Shown piece by piece: positions 13,004 through 24,308 of a stretch of 64,000 nt of DNA. Each line of letters starts with the position of its first letter. The stretch's first letter is position 1. The DNA is taken from the NCBI GenBank assembly GCA_025093985.1, contig JACAAK010000001.1, forward strand, positions 3,224,001 through 3,288,000. The letters run 5' to 3'. This DNA comes from Calvatia gigantea. Its lineage: Eukaryota > Basidiomycota > Agaricomycetes > Agaricales > Lycoperdaceae. The notes below the pieces were generated by a model. That model ran no database searches, was not told the DNA's origin, and worked only from the letters and a program-made list of their open reading frames with translations. The translations under genes were made by a program, and so were the position numbers.

Positions 13004-13494
13004 GTTCCAGTACGAGTACTGGTCATTTTTGGAGGCTTTGGAATAAAAATTTATCACATATATTCTGATTCCTTTCAATCCTGCTGACTTTTCTCTGTCC
13101 CGAGTAATTTCCCCGCTGCCAAAAACCCACCGCCTTATAGTATAAGACAAGACTGAGAAAAACAAATCGCTCACTTTGGCTCTGCTCTCGTCGCACCCTT
13201 GAACTCTTCGAACCCTACTCTTATCACACTCTTAATTTCTTCGTTTCAACCTCATTACCTCTATGCGAGCAGGAGGTCGGCACCTTACATAGGCAGATTC
13301 ATTCCGTATTTCTTAGCCATAATACACAGATGCAAGAAAGTGTCCATTTAATAGAAGCATTGACAACATAAACAGTCCGGTTACCTCAAGGCGGAGGAGG
13401 TGAAGACACTACAAATAAGAACACGGAAGCATTACGAACTCGTTTTCCACAAGTGACCTATCTATGAGGAGGTACCCAGAGTCCCGATTGGGGC

Positions 13495-14673
13495 TCATGC
13501 ATTGGCACCGGATTTGCTCTTCTTGAGACCGCCGACGACGCTCCTGGCAAAGTTTCGGGCCTGTTTAACGGCTAAGGTTGAGTATGAGCATTCAAATGAA
13601 CCACGAGAGGATTCAACGTGTTGTTTGAATCAAACCTACCGTTCACAGCGGATTTAGGTGAGCTTTCGCAGGCATCCGAAATATCGGTGGCTTGGGTTTG
13701 GGGAGAGTTTGCTTGCCCCTCGGTGTATTTGGTTTGGTCCTGGGCACGGAGACACGGCTGGTAAGCCACATACAAGGGGAAAACATGTTGCGAGACAACA
13801 CGAACTCACCAGCTGCGCCTGGTCACGGGCATCCCGCCGTGGAGTCGAACATCTGTGCAAGTCACAAAGGCTCATTATAGACGATTGCCTCTCGTTGATA
13901 TTGAGCATCGATTTGATGAGTTCATGGACCTGATCCTGCGTAATAGTCCCATTTGTACCGAGGATGTCATCACCGCTCCCGTTTCCCCTTCTGAGAAGGT
14001 GTTCTCGAACTTGAGAGATCGCGACGGTCAGCTCCCAGCCAAGTCTCACGGATTCCTCAAGAGTAAGTGGCTCCTCACGAGCGCAGAGCTCGCCGTAAAG
14101 GGGAATGATATGTTCGAAGGGTATAGAACATCCTTGGTAGAGTGCGATACGATCAAGCACGGGAAGGTCAAGATCGTGCAGCTGGGCAAGGGCGAGAGCG
14201 AGCACTTTGGGGAAGTCCCACCTCGCAGGAGAAGCAAGCGTCAAGATGGTGCGCCAAACAGCAGCCGGTGCCGAATGCTTGTGGTTCCCTAATAATAGAA
14301 GGTCAAGAGGGTGGAATACCCCAAGGGTAGCACATACGGATTGTAGAATACCCATAAAAAATGGGAGAGCTCGGCCACTGAGGTGCCTCGTACAGGGATG
14401 GCTGTTTGATCTGAACGGCCGTCGTACACCTTCGCACAATCTACCCCCGCCATTCGCTCGCGGAATTGCGGGCATTCACGTGCGAAAAAATAGCTGTGCA
14501 CGCGAAAAATGGTTCGTTCTACCTGTAAATTTCTTTCAATATTTTTCGAGGTTCCTAAATAGAAGATGACTTACTCGGAAATGGAGGTCACCACTGGGAA
14601 TATAGTACTGTTTGTCGATTGAGAAACCTCTCAAAGGACAACTTATAGTGGATGGTTTTCCTGAGGTCGTCAT
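13495..14673 (-). CDS. BTB/POZ-domain protein F
   Basis: Starts at the ATG at 14673 (MTTSGKPST). The order is YYIPSGDLHFR, intron, VERTIFRVHSYFFARE, a linker, ELSHFLWVFYNP, intron, then the helical half with WRTILTLASPARWDFPKVLALALAQLHDLD given in pieces across exon 3. A Gln/Thr-rich exon (DQTKYTEGQANSP...) follows, and a last small exon encodes a basic tail, AVKQARNFARSVVGGLKKSK, ending at TGA 13495-13497. That tail is longer than in protein B and may bind membrane or nucleic acid (inference). The only irregularity is one extra G at the acceptor of intron 2 (plus 14287-14289), which shifts phase by one. Otherwise the gene appears functional. Confidence 0.7.
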
Positions 14674-16764
14674 GCCAGAAGCGTTGGGACGAGGGTATCA
14701 GTGCGCTAGTTGGTGGCTCGATGTCTAATATAGGTTTTCGTTGTGCCCCAACCCTCGAGACAAAAAGTTCACGAAGGGCATGGGCCGGATCAAGACCAAG
14801 TATAGGGTGTTAACGCCCCCATCCAAGGCGGTAGGCCAGGCTTCGGCAGTCACACCAAAGCATTGGCTCCGTGTTCAAGGTAACTGTGCTTCCTGTTTGC
14901 ACAAAAAATCCCTCACGCGCAGTTTCAGGAATTGTGCCTGATGCCCTAAGTACAGGAAGAACCCACCATCGTGGAGGAGGGAGAGGAGAGGATTCATAAT
15001 GATTTCCAGGAAGTGTAGTTTAAACCATAGATTTGATCCCCTCTTGGGGCCACTCTAGATTTTCGTGTCCACGGATCAGTATCGATCAGTACCAGCTACT
15101 GCCCCTGTCCCAGCATCGGCACAAGTTGGAGGGTGGAAGAAACTGATTCCAGAATTTTGAGACTTGGAGCCTCATAGTTGATAGTGGGGTTCCAACAAGA
15201 GAGAACCAGGAAACTCGAGGCATTCTAAGGAGGGGACTGTACGACCCGTAGGAACGAGATAATTTCGCTTTTGCAATAAGGGATAGGAACGTTAATGAAC
15301 AATCATGTTGACGGCACTCCGTTCAACTGTATCATTCACGAGCGTTGCCACGTGACAGGATATAACGTCGTCGGTCGCCCTCTCGCCAGCTCATTCGCCT
15401 GCGTTGAACATTGAACGTTGAACCGTAGTGAATATCCGCCCGAAGGTCTCCATCGAATGCAACACCGTTGTTCCACTACTGGCTCCCTTTCGGGCGAGAA
15501 CTTGTATGCTCTCAACTCGGGGACCATCCGTAGGCCTCAGCCACCCTCTATCAAACCCCCCCCCCCCAGGTTCCCAAATACCTAGATACTATCCCACCCC
15601 ACAACAGTAAGGGGGTTGGTGAAAACTCTAAATCTGAAATGATCATGGTCCCACCATCCCACGCCTTTCCCCTATTGTACCCTCGTCATCATTTACCCTT
15701 CCGACCAACCGCCGCCGATGCGTTTCCTAACACACTGTCAGTATCGCAGGTCTGGAAGATATCATTTTCTCCATTCCTCAGGCCTCAACTTTCACCCACA
15801 CGTTTCCAAGATAAGGGTAGTGAATGATAGGTTCGTATCGGTGGGCCTCCTGGTTAGCCCTATACCGCATGAACTCAGATTCTGGACGGGAAAGGATATG
15901 GTCAGAGTAACGGATCAACAACGCCTCTCGAGGATATTTTAGCAGACTTTTCCATTGACCCTTCTCTGAGCAGGATTGTAGCTAGATTACTTCTCTCATC
16001 GTGTTTGGGGAATATGTTACTTCGAAATCTGACGCACAACCCCAGGCTCAATAGCATTCACAGGTTCGAGAGATTGGCTCTTTTCACTTAACAACCAACG
16101 CTCATGATTATTCCGTAGCTCATCCACAGGGTATGCCACTTGATGCGATTGCCAAGGCTTGGCGCAATGGGGGCGCCTTGGCGCACCCTAGGCTATCATT
16201 CCACTGTCGACTCAAGAACACTAAAAGGGGCACTGGAGGTCTTGAGTATATGATTTTGGCTGAAATTCGGGGGTTTGGTGAGCGCACGGGAATTTTGAAC
16301 CGGAGCGTAGGTTGTTTTGATTGAGTGATACCATGTCGTCTTGGAAGGTAGCCACATGTCTCTCAATGATCTTCGGCAATTTTCTGGACTAACGCCCTGC
16401 CGCAACCCAGATGATTTTTTGTATCCTACTCGCGTTGTCGCCGCGGTTGCATTCTCCGGCGGTGAGTCTGGACCTGAACAACCATCACACAACAACGGGC
16501 TCGAATGGAGGTTGTAAACGATTCAAAGCGTGATTATTCTTGATATTTATTGAAATATTCAGATATTAGGGACCGCAATCGCCGGGAATAGAAAGCAAGA
16601 CGCACGTGTCAACTAAGCCTTGCTTGCAATATCGGTGTTCTTGGTCTTGGCGGAAAGAACAACTTTTGATTGAGACCAAGACTCATTGACAAAGGTTTTG
16701 AAACTTATAAAAGGCCGTGTAGACTGAAGGATGAAACCCCATCCTAAGTCATTTGAATATCAAG
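14674..16764. other. Intergenic with a poly-C run
   Basis: No gene supported over about 2.1 kb. A run of 12 C lies at 15556-15567. Its right end holds the promoter of the AA9 gene. Confidence 0.45.
16706..16712 (+). promoter_or_regulatory. TATA box of the AA9 gene
   Basis: TATAAAA lies 53 bp upstream of the AA9 start codon, a usual spacing for a fungal core promoter with a short leader. Confidence 0.55.
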
Positions 16765-17586
16765 ATGAGATTCTTCAGCTTTGCCGCCCTCTTCGCCGTC
16801 GCGCAGACTGCATCTGCTCACTGTACGTCTCTCCCTATATTCTACTTCATGCCTATCCTCTGACTCACAATCGTATAGATATATGGACGACATTGATTGC
16901 TGGAAGTACCAGTTCCACTGCCGCCGTTCGCAAACCCGTTAGCAACTCTCCTGTCGAGTCGGTGTCCTCTACCAGCATGCGCTGCAACGTCAATCCTACT
17001 GCTGCCACTGCCACCGTTGACGTGTCCCCGGGATCGACCGTAGGCTTCACTCTCGACAACACAATCTACCACCAGGGACCTGCTGCAATCTACCTCGGCA
17101 AGGCTCCCGGCAGCGCTGCGAGCTGGGACGGTAGCGGCTCTAGCTGGTTTAAGATTGCCGAGTGGGGTGCTACTTTTAATCCCTTCAAATTTACCGATGA
17201 AGGCGCGTCCCAATTGACCACCACCATCCCTTCCAATACCCCACCCGGTGAAGTAAGTTGCACGACCCTACCTATTGAGGTCACAGTTCCTGACGAAAGA
17301 TCGCCAGTACCTCCTTCGTATTGAGCAGGTTGGTCTCCATGTTGCGGGTGCTCCGCAATTTTATATCTCCTGCGCACAAATTCGTGTGACCGGTAATGGG
17401 TCTGGAAACCCATCCAAGGTTTCTATCCCTGGATATGTTAGCGCTAGTGACCCTGGCCTTACCGTCAACATCTACTACCCTATACCTACATCCTACACTG
17501 TGTGTGGTTTTTTTTTGTCAATATTTTGGCTAGACTCAGAAATAATCCAATCTTAGGTTCCTGGACCTCGTCCTTGGCGCGGATAA
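16765..17586 (+). CDS. AA9 lytic polysaccharide monooxygenase (copper enzyme, secreted)
   Basis: Four exons (16765-16822, 16879-17252, 17308-17499, 17557-17586) encode 217 residues. The signal peptide MRFFSFAALFAVAQTASA is followed directly by His, which would become the mature N-terminal His1 of the copper-binding histidine brace (HYIWTTLIAG). The second brace His is in NTIYHQGPAAIYLG. The axial Tyr and its usual Gln/Ser neighbours are in QFYISCAQI. LHVAG and a late PGPRPW motif also fit AA9. Members cleave cellulose or xyloglucan oxidatively, using copper and an electron donor. There is no carbohydrate-binding module or GPI signal, so this is a single-domain enzyme. The frame is clean. Three small Cys-rich secreted protein genes follow on the same strand. 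Confidence 0.88.
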
Positions 17587-18228
17587 TATGGTCGTAATGT
17601 GACTGAAACTTATGCAAGAAGCAAATCCTGTCTTTGACTGTATAAATATAATTTTGTATCCTGGATCTTCAACTTCGGATTTGAAAAGTGCAGATTTTAC
17701 CGAGAAGCGTTCGTCATATACCTACTTCCATCCAGTTCTACCAGCACCATCGTTGAATCCCTTCAGGCGATGATACCAGTTTCGAGCGCGGCAACACCTC
17801 TCACCAACAGGCTTCACCGCTGTTTCCTCGGGTAGTGCTCCTAGTTTCGGCCGAGAAGGGGGAGGCGTTATTCTAAGAATTGTATTTTATGTCATGTCTT
17901 AGATCGGCGGATAAAAATCAATCTTATGTTACCCGGCCTTCTTCTTGCATGTGATGACCAGAGTGATCCCAGCGAAGTTCTCCGAAACGGCGACAGACCT
18001 CCGGTGGAATCAGCCGCTAATACACCGACATACCCCAGCCGAGGATCGCCAGCGATGCCATGTGCCGCGAGTCAGGTCCTCCTGGGCCGGCTGTCACTAA
18101 ATTCAGAATTTCCTATAAAGGGTCTCTAATCATCAAATCCCCCACCGTTCTTCAAATCATGATAGTGGTAAGCATCCCTCTCACCATATGCCTTCAGTGA
18201 GCCAACTAAAACAGCTGTTTCAGGAGGC
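17587..18228. other. Intergenic between AA9 and the Cys-rich cluster
   Basis: Contains the AA9 3' region and, at 18114-18120, TATAAAG, a likely core promoter of the next small secreted protein. No other gene is seen. Confidence 0.45.
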
Positions 18229-18441
18229 ATGAGGGGCGTTATGCACTCTAAGCAAAACTTACCCATCCTCGTGGCCTTGGCCTTATCCAGGATGGCTTCC
18301 TGCTCAACCTTGACCAGTGTTCAGGGGAGAGAATTACCTAATTGCAACCCGAACATCTGCGAGCCGCACCCTTTGCCATGCCCAGCCCCTGGTGCGTCAC
18401 AGGAAATCAGTCCAGGCTGCTGGACTTGTTGCACCCCCTGA
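18229..18441 (+). CDS. Small secreted Cys-rich protein 1 (single GCWTCC module)
   Basis: Seventy residues in one exon, ending at TGA. The ATG at 18229 or the one at 18241 starts a hydrophobic segment (LPILVALALSRMASC) that resembles a signal peptide. The mature part is short and Cys-rich: CNPNIC, then PCPAPG, then GCWTCC at the very end. This pattern recurs in the next two genes and three times in the gene at 63 kb. It is the most divergent member, lacking the EKP triplet and having a longer loop before GCW. A TATAAAG lies about 110 bp upstream. I do not recognise the family in any characterised protein. Six Cys in so short a domain suggest a disulfide-knotted secreted peptide. Confidence 0.6.
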   Translation: MRGVMHSKQNLPILVALALSRMASCSTLTSVQGRELPNCNPNICEPHPLPCPAPGASQEISPGCWTCCTP

Positions 18442-18955
18442 GATTATCACTTTGGGTTAATGCCAGGACTGTAACGTACCAACCTTGATACTATCTGAAC
18501 TAAACACCTGTTTTTCCTTCATTTCAGCACTCTCAAATGAAAAGGAATGGCCCAAGGAGACAGTCACGCTGCTTCATTTCAATTAAGAGCCCTCTGGAGC
18601 ACGTAAATCTACGGGGTTACCTGCAAACTCGGTCGTGAGACGTGCCAAGCATTCTTGACCGTGACGCTCAAACCTAACTCAGACCCCCTGCATCTGCTAC
18701 GCAGCTGGTAATAATCACTCTCATCAACTTGTACATAATATCGCGGCCTATGTTCTCCGTAACTGCTTCTGACCCTGCCAACAGGTCAACTATAAGTACA
18801 GCGGCTTGGGATGGTCTCTCTTTCAGCCAAAGTCCCACCCATATTAGGCTCTATTGAATTACTTCCGCCTTTCTTCAAACACTTTAGCACTAGATAGTGA
18901 GCTTACGACCCTTTATTCCACCCAACTCATTAACAATTCACGGCTGGAATTAGAC
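18442..18955. other. Spacer and promoter of Cys-rich gene 2
   Basis: No gene is seen. A TATAAG element at 18791-18796 may serve the next gene. Confidence 0.35.
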
Positions 18956-19168
18956 ATGAACCTCCTTAAGACTCTGGCGGCACTGGCCATCCTCGTTTCA
19001 ACTGCCTCAGCAGCGCCCCAGCCCAAAGATGGATACTACGAACCACATTGCTTCGACATTTGCTATCCCGAGAAGCCACTTTGTGGTTCGCCCGGATGGT
19101 ATCCAAAGCAAACAGGGGAGGATTGTTGGACGTGTTGTACAAATACCCGATCAGATGCCGAAGAGTAA
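18956..19168 (+). CDS. Small secreted Cys-rich protein 2 (single DCWTCC module)
   Basis: Seventy residues in one exon, ATG 18956 to TAA 19166-19168. MNLLKTLAALAILVSTASA is a classic signal peptide with an AxA-type cleavage site. The mature part has one module: CFDIC, EKPLC, a Gly/Pro loop, then DCWTCC. It shares the Cys spacing and EKP triplet with its neighbour at 19870 and the three-module protein at 62952. It probably arose by tandem duplication with its neighbours. The function is unknown; an apoplastic or cell-surface effector, inhibitor or antimicrobial role is possible but not shown by sequence. Confidence 0.7.
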   Translation: MNLLKTLAALAILVSTASAAPQPKDGYYEPHCFDICYPEKPLCGSPGWYPKQTGEDCWTCCTNTRSDAEE

Positions 19169-19869
19169 GAATTCGGGGGGTGAATCGAGGCTTAGACGTG
19201 ACGTATCCATGTCTCCTTTGTTCTGTAGAAGTTACTATGCGAGTTTTGATCTACGTGAACATTCAATATTCAATCTCAACACATGGGATGTTCAAGTTGC
19301 ATCGCAGAGCCGTTTGTTCCAAAGCGCAGTACATCCCTCCCTGATGGAAGTCCGCTCTTCTTCCCTGACAGCTTACATAACAAATCAGTTCATTGAGGAC
19401 TAGCCAAGGATGTAACAATAGTGTTCATCACAAATAGCAGTCCTTTTGTCTGGCCCCGCTGGAGCCGTAGACTTTTCCTCACGGTTGCACGCATGAAATG
19501 GGCGGCCATTTGACGAAACCTGAATTTCGGGCCATAGAACTGTCCTGTTCGCTCCACAGAATGATCGTGGAGGGAACATTTACGGCAGCCGCATAGATCG
19601 CGCAGCACGCTACTTATAAAATGGGGGATGGAGTTCGTTAGGTCCGACCGGGTTTCTCAACCCTCACTTCGCTGTGAGTCAACTGTTCAAAGGAAACCTG
19701 ATTTGAACCTGACTCAAATTTTATCAGGTCGCCGAGCAAAGCCGATTTTTCAAGGGGCCAGTGAATAATTCTCGAAACTACAGACAATTTCGTGCGTTGC
19801 AAATAGTAGTGCTTATTGCCCCGGTGGTGAATATATGCTTGTAACAGGTGTTTTCAAGATCGTTTTAGG
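19169..19869. other. Spacer and promoter of Cys-rich gene 3
   Basis: TATAAAA at 19615-19621 lies about 250 bp upstream of the next ATG, so either the leader is long or another start element is used. No gene is otherwise supported. Confidence 0.4.
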
Positions 19870-20097
19870 ATGAACCTTGTTCACTGTTTCGTCCCTCTCG
19901 CCACACTCATCACAATCATAACGATGGGGAAAGCGACACCCCTTCCAGACAGTAGACCTGATACAAATCTTAACTGCCTGAAGATTTGTTTCGACGAAAA
20001 ACCCGCCTGTCCAATAGGAACGTTCCCTTCGCAAACGGGGTATTGTTGGACTTGTTGTATGGTACAACAATCTCACTGCGGAGCGGGGACATCTTGA
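19870..20097 (+). CDS. Small secreted Cys-rich protein 3 (single YCWTCC module)
   Basis: Seventy-five residues in one exon. The start MNLVHCFVPLATLITIITMGKA forms a hydrophobic signal segment. The module follows: CLKIC, EKPAC, PIGTFPSQTG, then YCWTCC, and a short tail ending HCGAGTS before TGA 20095-20097. The PIG and EKP parts are very close to module 2 of the 63 kb gene, so this cluster and the distant gene share recent ancestry. It carries two additional Cys, one in the signal and one in the tail. No known function is recognised. Confidence 0.7.
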   Translation: MNLVHCFVPLATLITIITMGKATPLPDSRPDTNLNCLKICFDEKPACPIGTFPSQTGYCWTCCMVQQSHCGAGTS

Positions 20098-20631
20098 TGT
20101 TCGAGGACTGGGGTGGTGATAAAGCTGTATCTAGGATCTTTGTATTTAAATGCGGTATCTATTGTCATTCTTCGCAAAAAAGCTTCAACAAGGAAACCAG
20201 GAGCCCTAGCAGCGTTCATGTTACGCGGGGTCTGCAGCGGGATGAACCCAGGAAGTAGGATCAAGGGCTTGAAGAGGCAGGGGCACAGTCTTAGTGAGGG
20301 AAGATGACACTTGAGTTCCATAACTTAGGAAATTCTGAGAGTGTGTCATCTGACGATAAAGCTAATCGAATGATGAGATCACAGTAAACGACGACCGCCC
20401 GAAATCGAGGTCAAAACGCTTCACGGCTTACTCACCGACCTTAGTCCTTACCGACTTGAAAAGAATGATCAGTTCGCAATTTCGGATCAAACCTAGCAGG
20501 AGGATGCAGGATAGGGCCGGAACGCAGTTTCGTAGCATGTGGATTTAAGAGGCAGCAACAAGCAAGAAATAACTCGGTCGAAGGAAAGCAAGGCGATATC
20601 ACAGCAAGATGATGTATATGGCAAGGCCTAT
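20098..20631. other. Intergenic, convergent 3' ends
   Basis: Lies between the plus-strand Cys-rich gene and the minus-strand dynamin gene. It should hold both 3' regions. No repeat or gene is seen. Confidence 0.4.
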
Positions 20632-23534
20632 CTACGCCCCGCCGATTAGAAGGAGTTGCTGGGATGCCTCTTCCAAACGTTGCAACTTCTTCATCAGTTC
20701 CTCCCTCTGATAAGCCATGGTGGGATTTTCTTGAGCGAACTCGGTACAAATGCGATGAGCGTCCAACGAGTCCAGACCTAAGCCACTCCACAGGAGAGGA
20801 AGAACGCCACGTTCGACACCGCAAACAAGCTCCCGGTCGATGGCCATTGGGACGCTGTCAGTGAACCTCTTGAAAGCAACTAAAGGATTATTAGTGGCCT
20901 GGCTTTGACGCGATGTTCGTGGGGTCTTACCTTGGAAATATGCACGAACTTCAGCCATAATTTCGAGCGCTGGCTCCATTTTGTCTGTCTTCAACAGCTT
21001 CGCCAGATCATGTGCCTCCACGCCAGTGAAGCCGATCTCCATCAAACCGCTCAACACCTTCGAAATCCCCGACAACAGAGGGGTGCCATGTCGAGAATTA
21101 GTAGTGCTCGGGGAGGGAGGCGTGTACGTATTAATGGTGTCCATGATGTCGGCATGGTTATTCTTACGCCGTGCGCCGCGATAGTATGCGAGGAATTTTG
21201 ACTTGTAGTCGGCAAGGTAATGGGTATTTAAGGAGAACGGTTTGTCCTCGATGTCGACAAGCCAGCTGATCCTCTCTTCGGCCTTCACAAGGCATGACTT
21301 AAGGTGGTCCTGGGCCAGGATGCTGTGCGCAAATTTGAGAACGTGAGGTTGACCGACCACAACTGCAGCACATACCGCACACGGTGCTCCAACGTCCCCT
21401 GTCCGAACGCAGCAAAATGCTTCCGGATCATAACTTTCAAGTGTTCCGAAAGTGTGTTGTACACGTTCTTGCAGAGAATATGAGCGGGGCTTCGCCACTC
21501 CTTGACGTATTCGTCAATGTGGGTTTGCTGGACAACGAACGGGTAATTTCCCGGCAGTTCGCGTGTTCGAGCTCTACGGGAACATGAATGGGTTCAAGAG
21601 ACCAGAAGGAGGTTCTAGGAGGAACTGTACCTCTGTGCCCTTTCAAAAACCTCATCGACATAAGTTATATTGGTGGGCGCCCTCTTGCGTTTGCCGGTGG
21701 TACTTGCGGGCTGGAGGCTGACAGGTTCGTCACCCTCACCATCGGAACCTTCCGCATCCTCAGGGTCTAAGAACTCCGCTCGAGGCATCTTCCTTGCACC
21801 AGCGAACTTCTTCTCGTAGGGGCGAAATCTAGGTGCCGTCAAGCGAATTTCTCTGCGAAAGCGTTCCTGAGAGGGACGAATGGATTGAAGAAGGCCTTTC
21901 GCGTCAGGAACGCCGGTGATGTGCCTTCCGAGGTCTGTGACGAACTCATACAGTAAAGTCGCCACTTCGTTGATGGGCTGCTGGGATGGCTCCCGAGGTA
22001 GTTGCGAAAGCAGTTCGCGAGTACTGAAAACCGACTTCTCGAGCTCGTCTTGGATCTCCGGTAGCCTGTTGTACGAATGGAATTGAAAGCCCTCCGCCCC
22101 TGAAACAGAAAACCGAGAGTCATACCTTTTGGCAATCAGATCCGAGAGGATTGAACTCAAACGTTCTACCAAGTTGGAAGTTCGCAGGTACTTCTGATAT
22201 ATACCTTCCAGTTCACACCAAGGAGCGGTGGCAGCGAAAAATTCATTCTCCCTCTCCCGCGCTTCTTGCCAAGTCCAGCTCTGCTTGAGTTCGTTTGAGC
22301 TCGGTTGTTTGACGCAATACCAGTTGTTTTCGAGAGCCGCTTTCTCATTTTTGATGAACTGCAACCAGCCAGGTTCCTCTCCTGCAGGGATGCGATCCGG
22401 CTTGGTAAGAACACCTACAGGTGAACATTCTATGAACTTGCACATAGGAGTATATGATGACTGCTCACCAATCGTTCTCTTCCCTTCGGGGTCCCAAGCT
22501 TTTGCGATTTGGTGGGCACCCTGATTCTCAAAATCCGCTGTGTGAATTCACGGGCGCAAAGTCAAGTACTGGTAAGAGCTGTAAGCGGGAAGCTCACTTT
22601 CACATGCCACAGTCAAGAGGATAATGCAGCTTGGTTTCTTGATGTACGAAGTGACGAGGCTCTCGACAAGCTTGATATCGTTCATATTGCCGCCGCGACC
22701 AATACTGGCGATTAAGCCTGCAGCGCAAAACGGGTTGCAAGTACTTAGATATACCGATGAATGCCGACAACATGAAACAGACCAGGAAGATCGCAGAAAG
22801 AAAGGTCAGCGACATCAGGGCCACTGATTTCCAATGAAACGCAGTTGCTAGAGAAGCTGAGCTCTACACTGCAAGGTTCGTCGTCCTCGAGGAATCGTTT
22901 CGCCGGCTTAGTGGGGTTGAGGATGGCGCATTGGGCGCGCCGGATGCGGTCTTCCACTTCACTCTTGTTGTAGATGGTTGAACCGAATTTTTCGTGCCGC
23001 GTTTGGCCAAGTGGGGTACCATCGACATCAGTGGTAAAACGCAAGCCTACGATACATTGCCAGGGCGATTCAGAATGAGACAAACGACATTCTGTGGGGC
23101 ACCTATGGAAATGGGGTTTCAGTCGTACAATCGCACAAGAAATCGTCGCGAAATATACCTAGTGCAAGTTCCAGCGTTGCGTGGAAGAGGAACGCCAGAG
23201 ATTGATTCAATCAGGGAAGACTTCCCCACACTTTGTGAACCAATAACAGCAATCTGAGGCAAGTCTATATCGACTTGCACTCTGAGAGTATCTGTCAGCA
23301 TCCTGCTTGAACTATAAGTGGTGGCTTGTATACTCACCCAGTTGAGTGTAAACGATTAACAAGATCCAGCATCTTACGACGGGATTGTGACATCTGGGGG
23401 TTCGACAACCCCACACCAGCAGTCGGTCGCTGGGCTATAGCATTGTTCAAGTGTCGCTTACCCGAATCCGTGGGTACTACGCGGACGCGCGCGCTCGATG
23501 GAGAGGGTGGAGGCGCCACAGACTTCGGTGACAT
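20632..23534 (-). CDS. Dynamin-like GTPase, copy 1 (intact)
   Basis: Multi-exon gene starting at ATG 23534 and ending at TAG 20632-20634. The GTPase domain shows P-loop [17 protein letters not shown] with the switch-1 Thr, DLPG and TKPD. A middle/stalk region ([11 protein letters not shown]...) and a C-terminal GTPase-effector-like region ([11 protein letters not shown], then DRELVCGV) follow. There is no PH domain or transmembrane segment, so it resembles the soluble Mx/DRP type that remodels membranes as oligomers. All exon joins I checked stay in frame, including the intron whose acceptor is CCATAG before TGCCCC. It is one half of a tandem duplication; its 5' neighbour is a broken GGPPS fragment, while the second copy 3.7 kb away is broken. 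Confidence 0.85.
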
Positions 23535-23705
23535 GAGGGGGGATATGGTGAGTGGGATGAAACAGTGGTTTTAAATGGTTGATTTCCCGGGCTTCCATCT
23601 TGCAACACTTGAATCATTGCGGCTTTGACGTACATTCCGCTACTGCGGATACACTTCGCTGGAGGTAAATCGACACTTGCAAGGCCAAAAGATACCCGTC
23701 CACAA

Positions 23706-24190
23706 TTAAGCAAATTTAGCAGGGTCCACGTGCAACAAGTCCAGAAGTCTCTTGAAGGCTGATTCTCTCTCTCGGCGGGTTTGTGTTTCGGGTTTCGTAG
23801 GATGGACACTGTATACTCGAAGGGCTTTGGCTGATCTCATAAATAAGATATTGCATGGGTTTTTCCGAGTAGATTATTGGATAAAACATTGAAGGCACCG
23901 AGGCGTTGTGGTACGAGGCTAATGTGCACAGTTCAGACAAACACCACGACTAGATTTCACGTGATGTACATAAATACCCTTGGTGTTGTGGGTCGTTTCC
24001 GTAAACGCTCGAAAATAGTTCAGTGGGTGCGGATAAGGATTCGGCAGATGCTTACTCACGATTTCCGGTTAGAAGTATTACATAGTGCAACGGTGAGTAC
24101 TGCGCGCAACTGGAAAGGAAAATTTGCCTTTTGTAAGGCTTCCGTGAAGCGTTTACTCGTATTTGACGTAGAAAGCAAGCAGATGTAAAG
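23706..24190 (-). pseudogene. GGPPS 3' fragment (relic)
   Basis: Homologous to the last two exons of the intact GGPPS at 27977-29360. The C-terminal region is recognisable, ending A-K-F-A before TAA (23706-23708), and an RGKAN-like stretch corresponds to the EGKFSFPV region. In-frame stops interrupt it (for example around 24150), and the exons carrying both Asp-rich motifs are absent. It is the 5' neighbour of dynamin copy 1 and marks the end of duplication unit 1. It cannot encode an active synthase. Confidence 0.75.
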
Positions 24191-24308
24191 TCAACGAGGT
24201 CCCCTGACTCTGCTAGATGGGCTTTTAGGCTTTAGTCCGGACTCGACCTCAGGGGAATATTGAATAAGTTCAGATATAGTTTCGGGGGATGTGAGCATTA
24301 GACAAACT

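Larger units (their letters stand above)
20632..24190. repeat. Tandem segmental duplication, unit 1
   Basis: Contains dynamin copy 1 plus the 3' end of a GGPPS gene, both on the minus strand. The same order recurs in 24309-28340. Offsets are 3677 bp between dynamin stops and 4271 bp between GGPPS stops. Sequence is near identical in places; for example TTGCTGGGATGCCTCTTCCA occurs in both dynamin ends. Confidence 0.8.
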
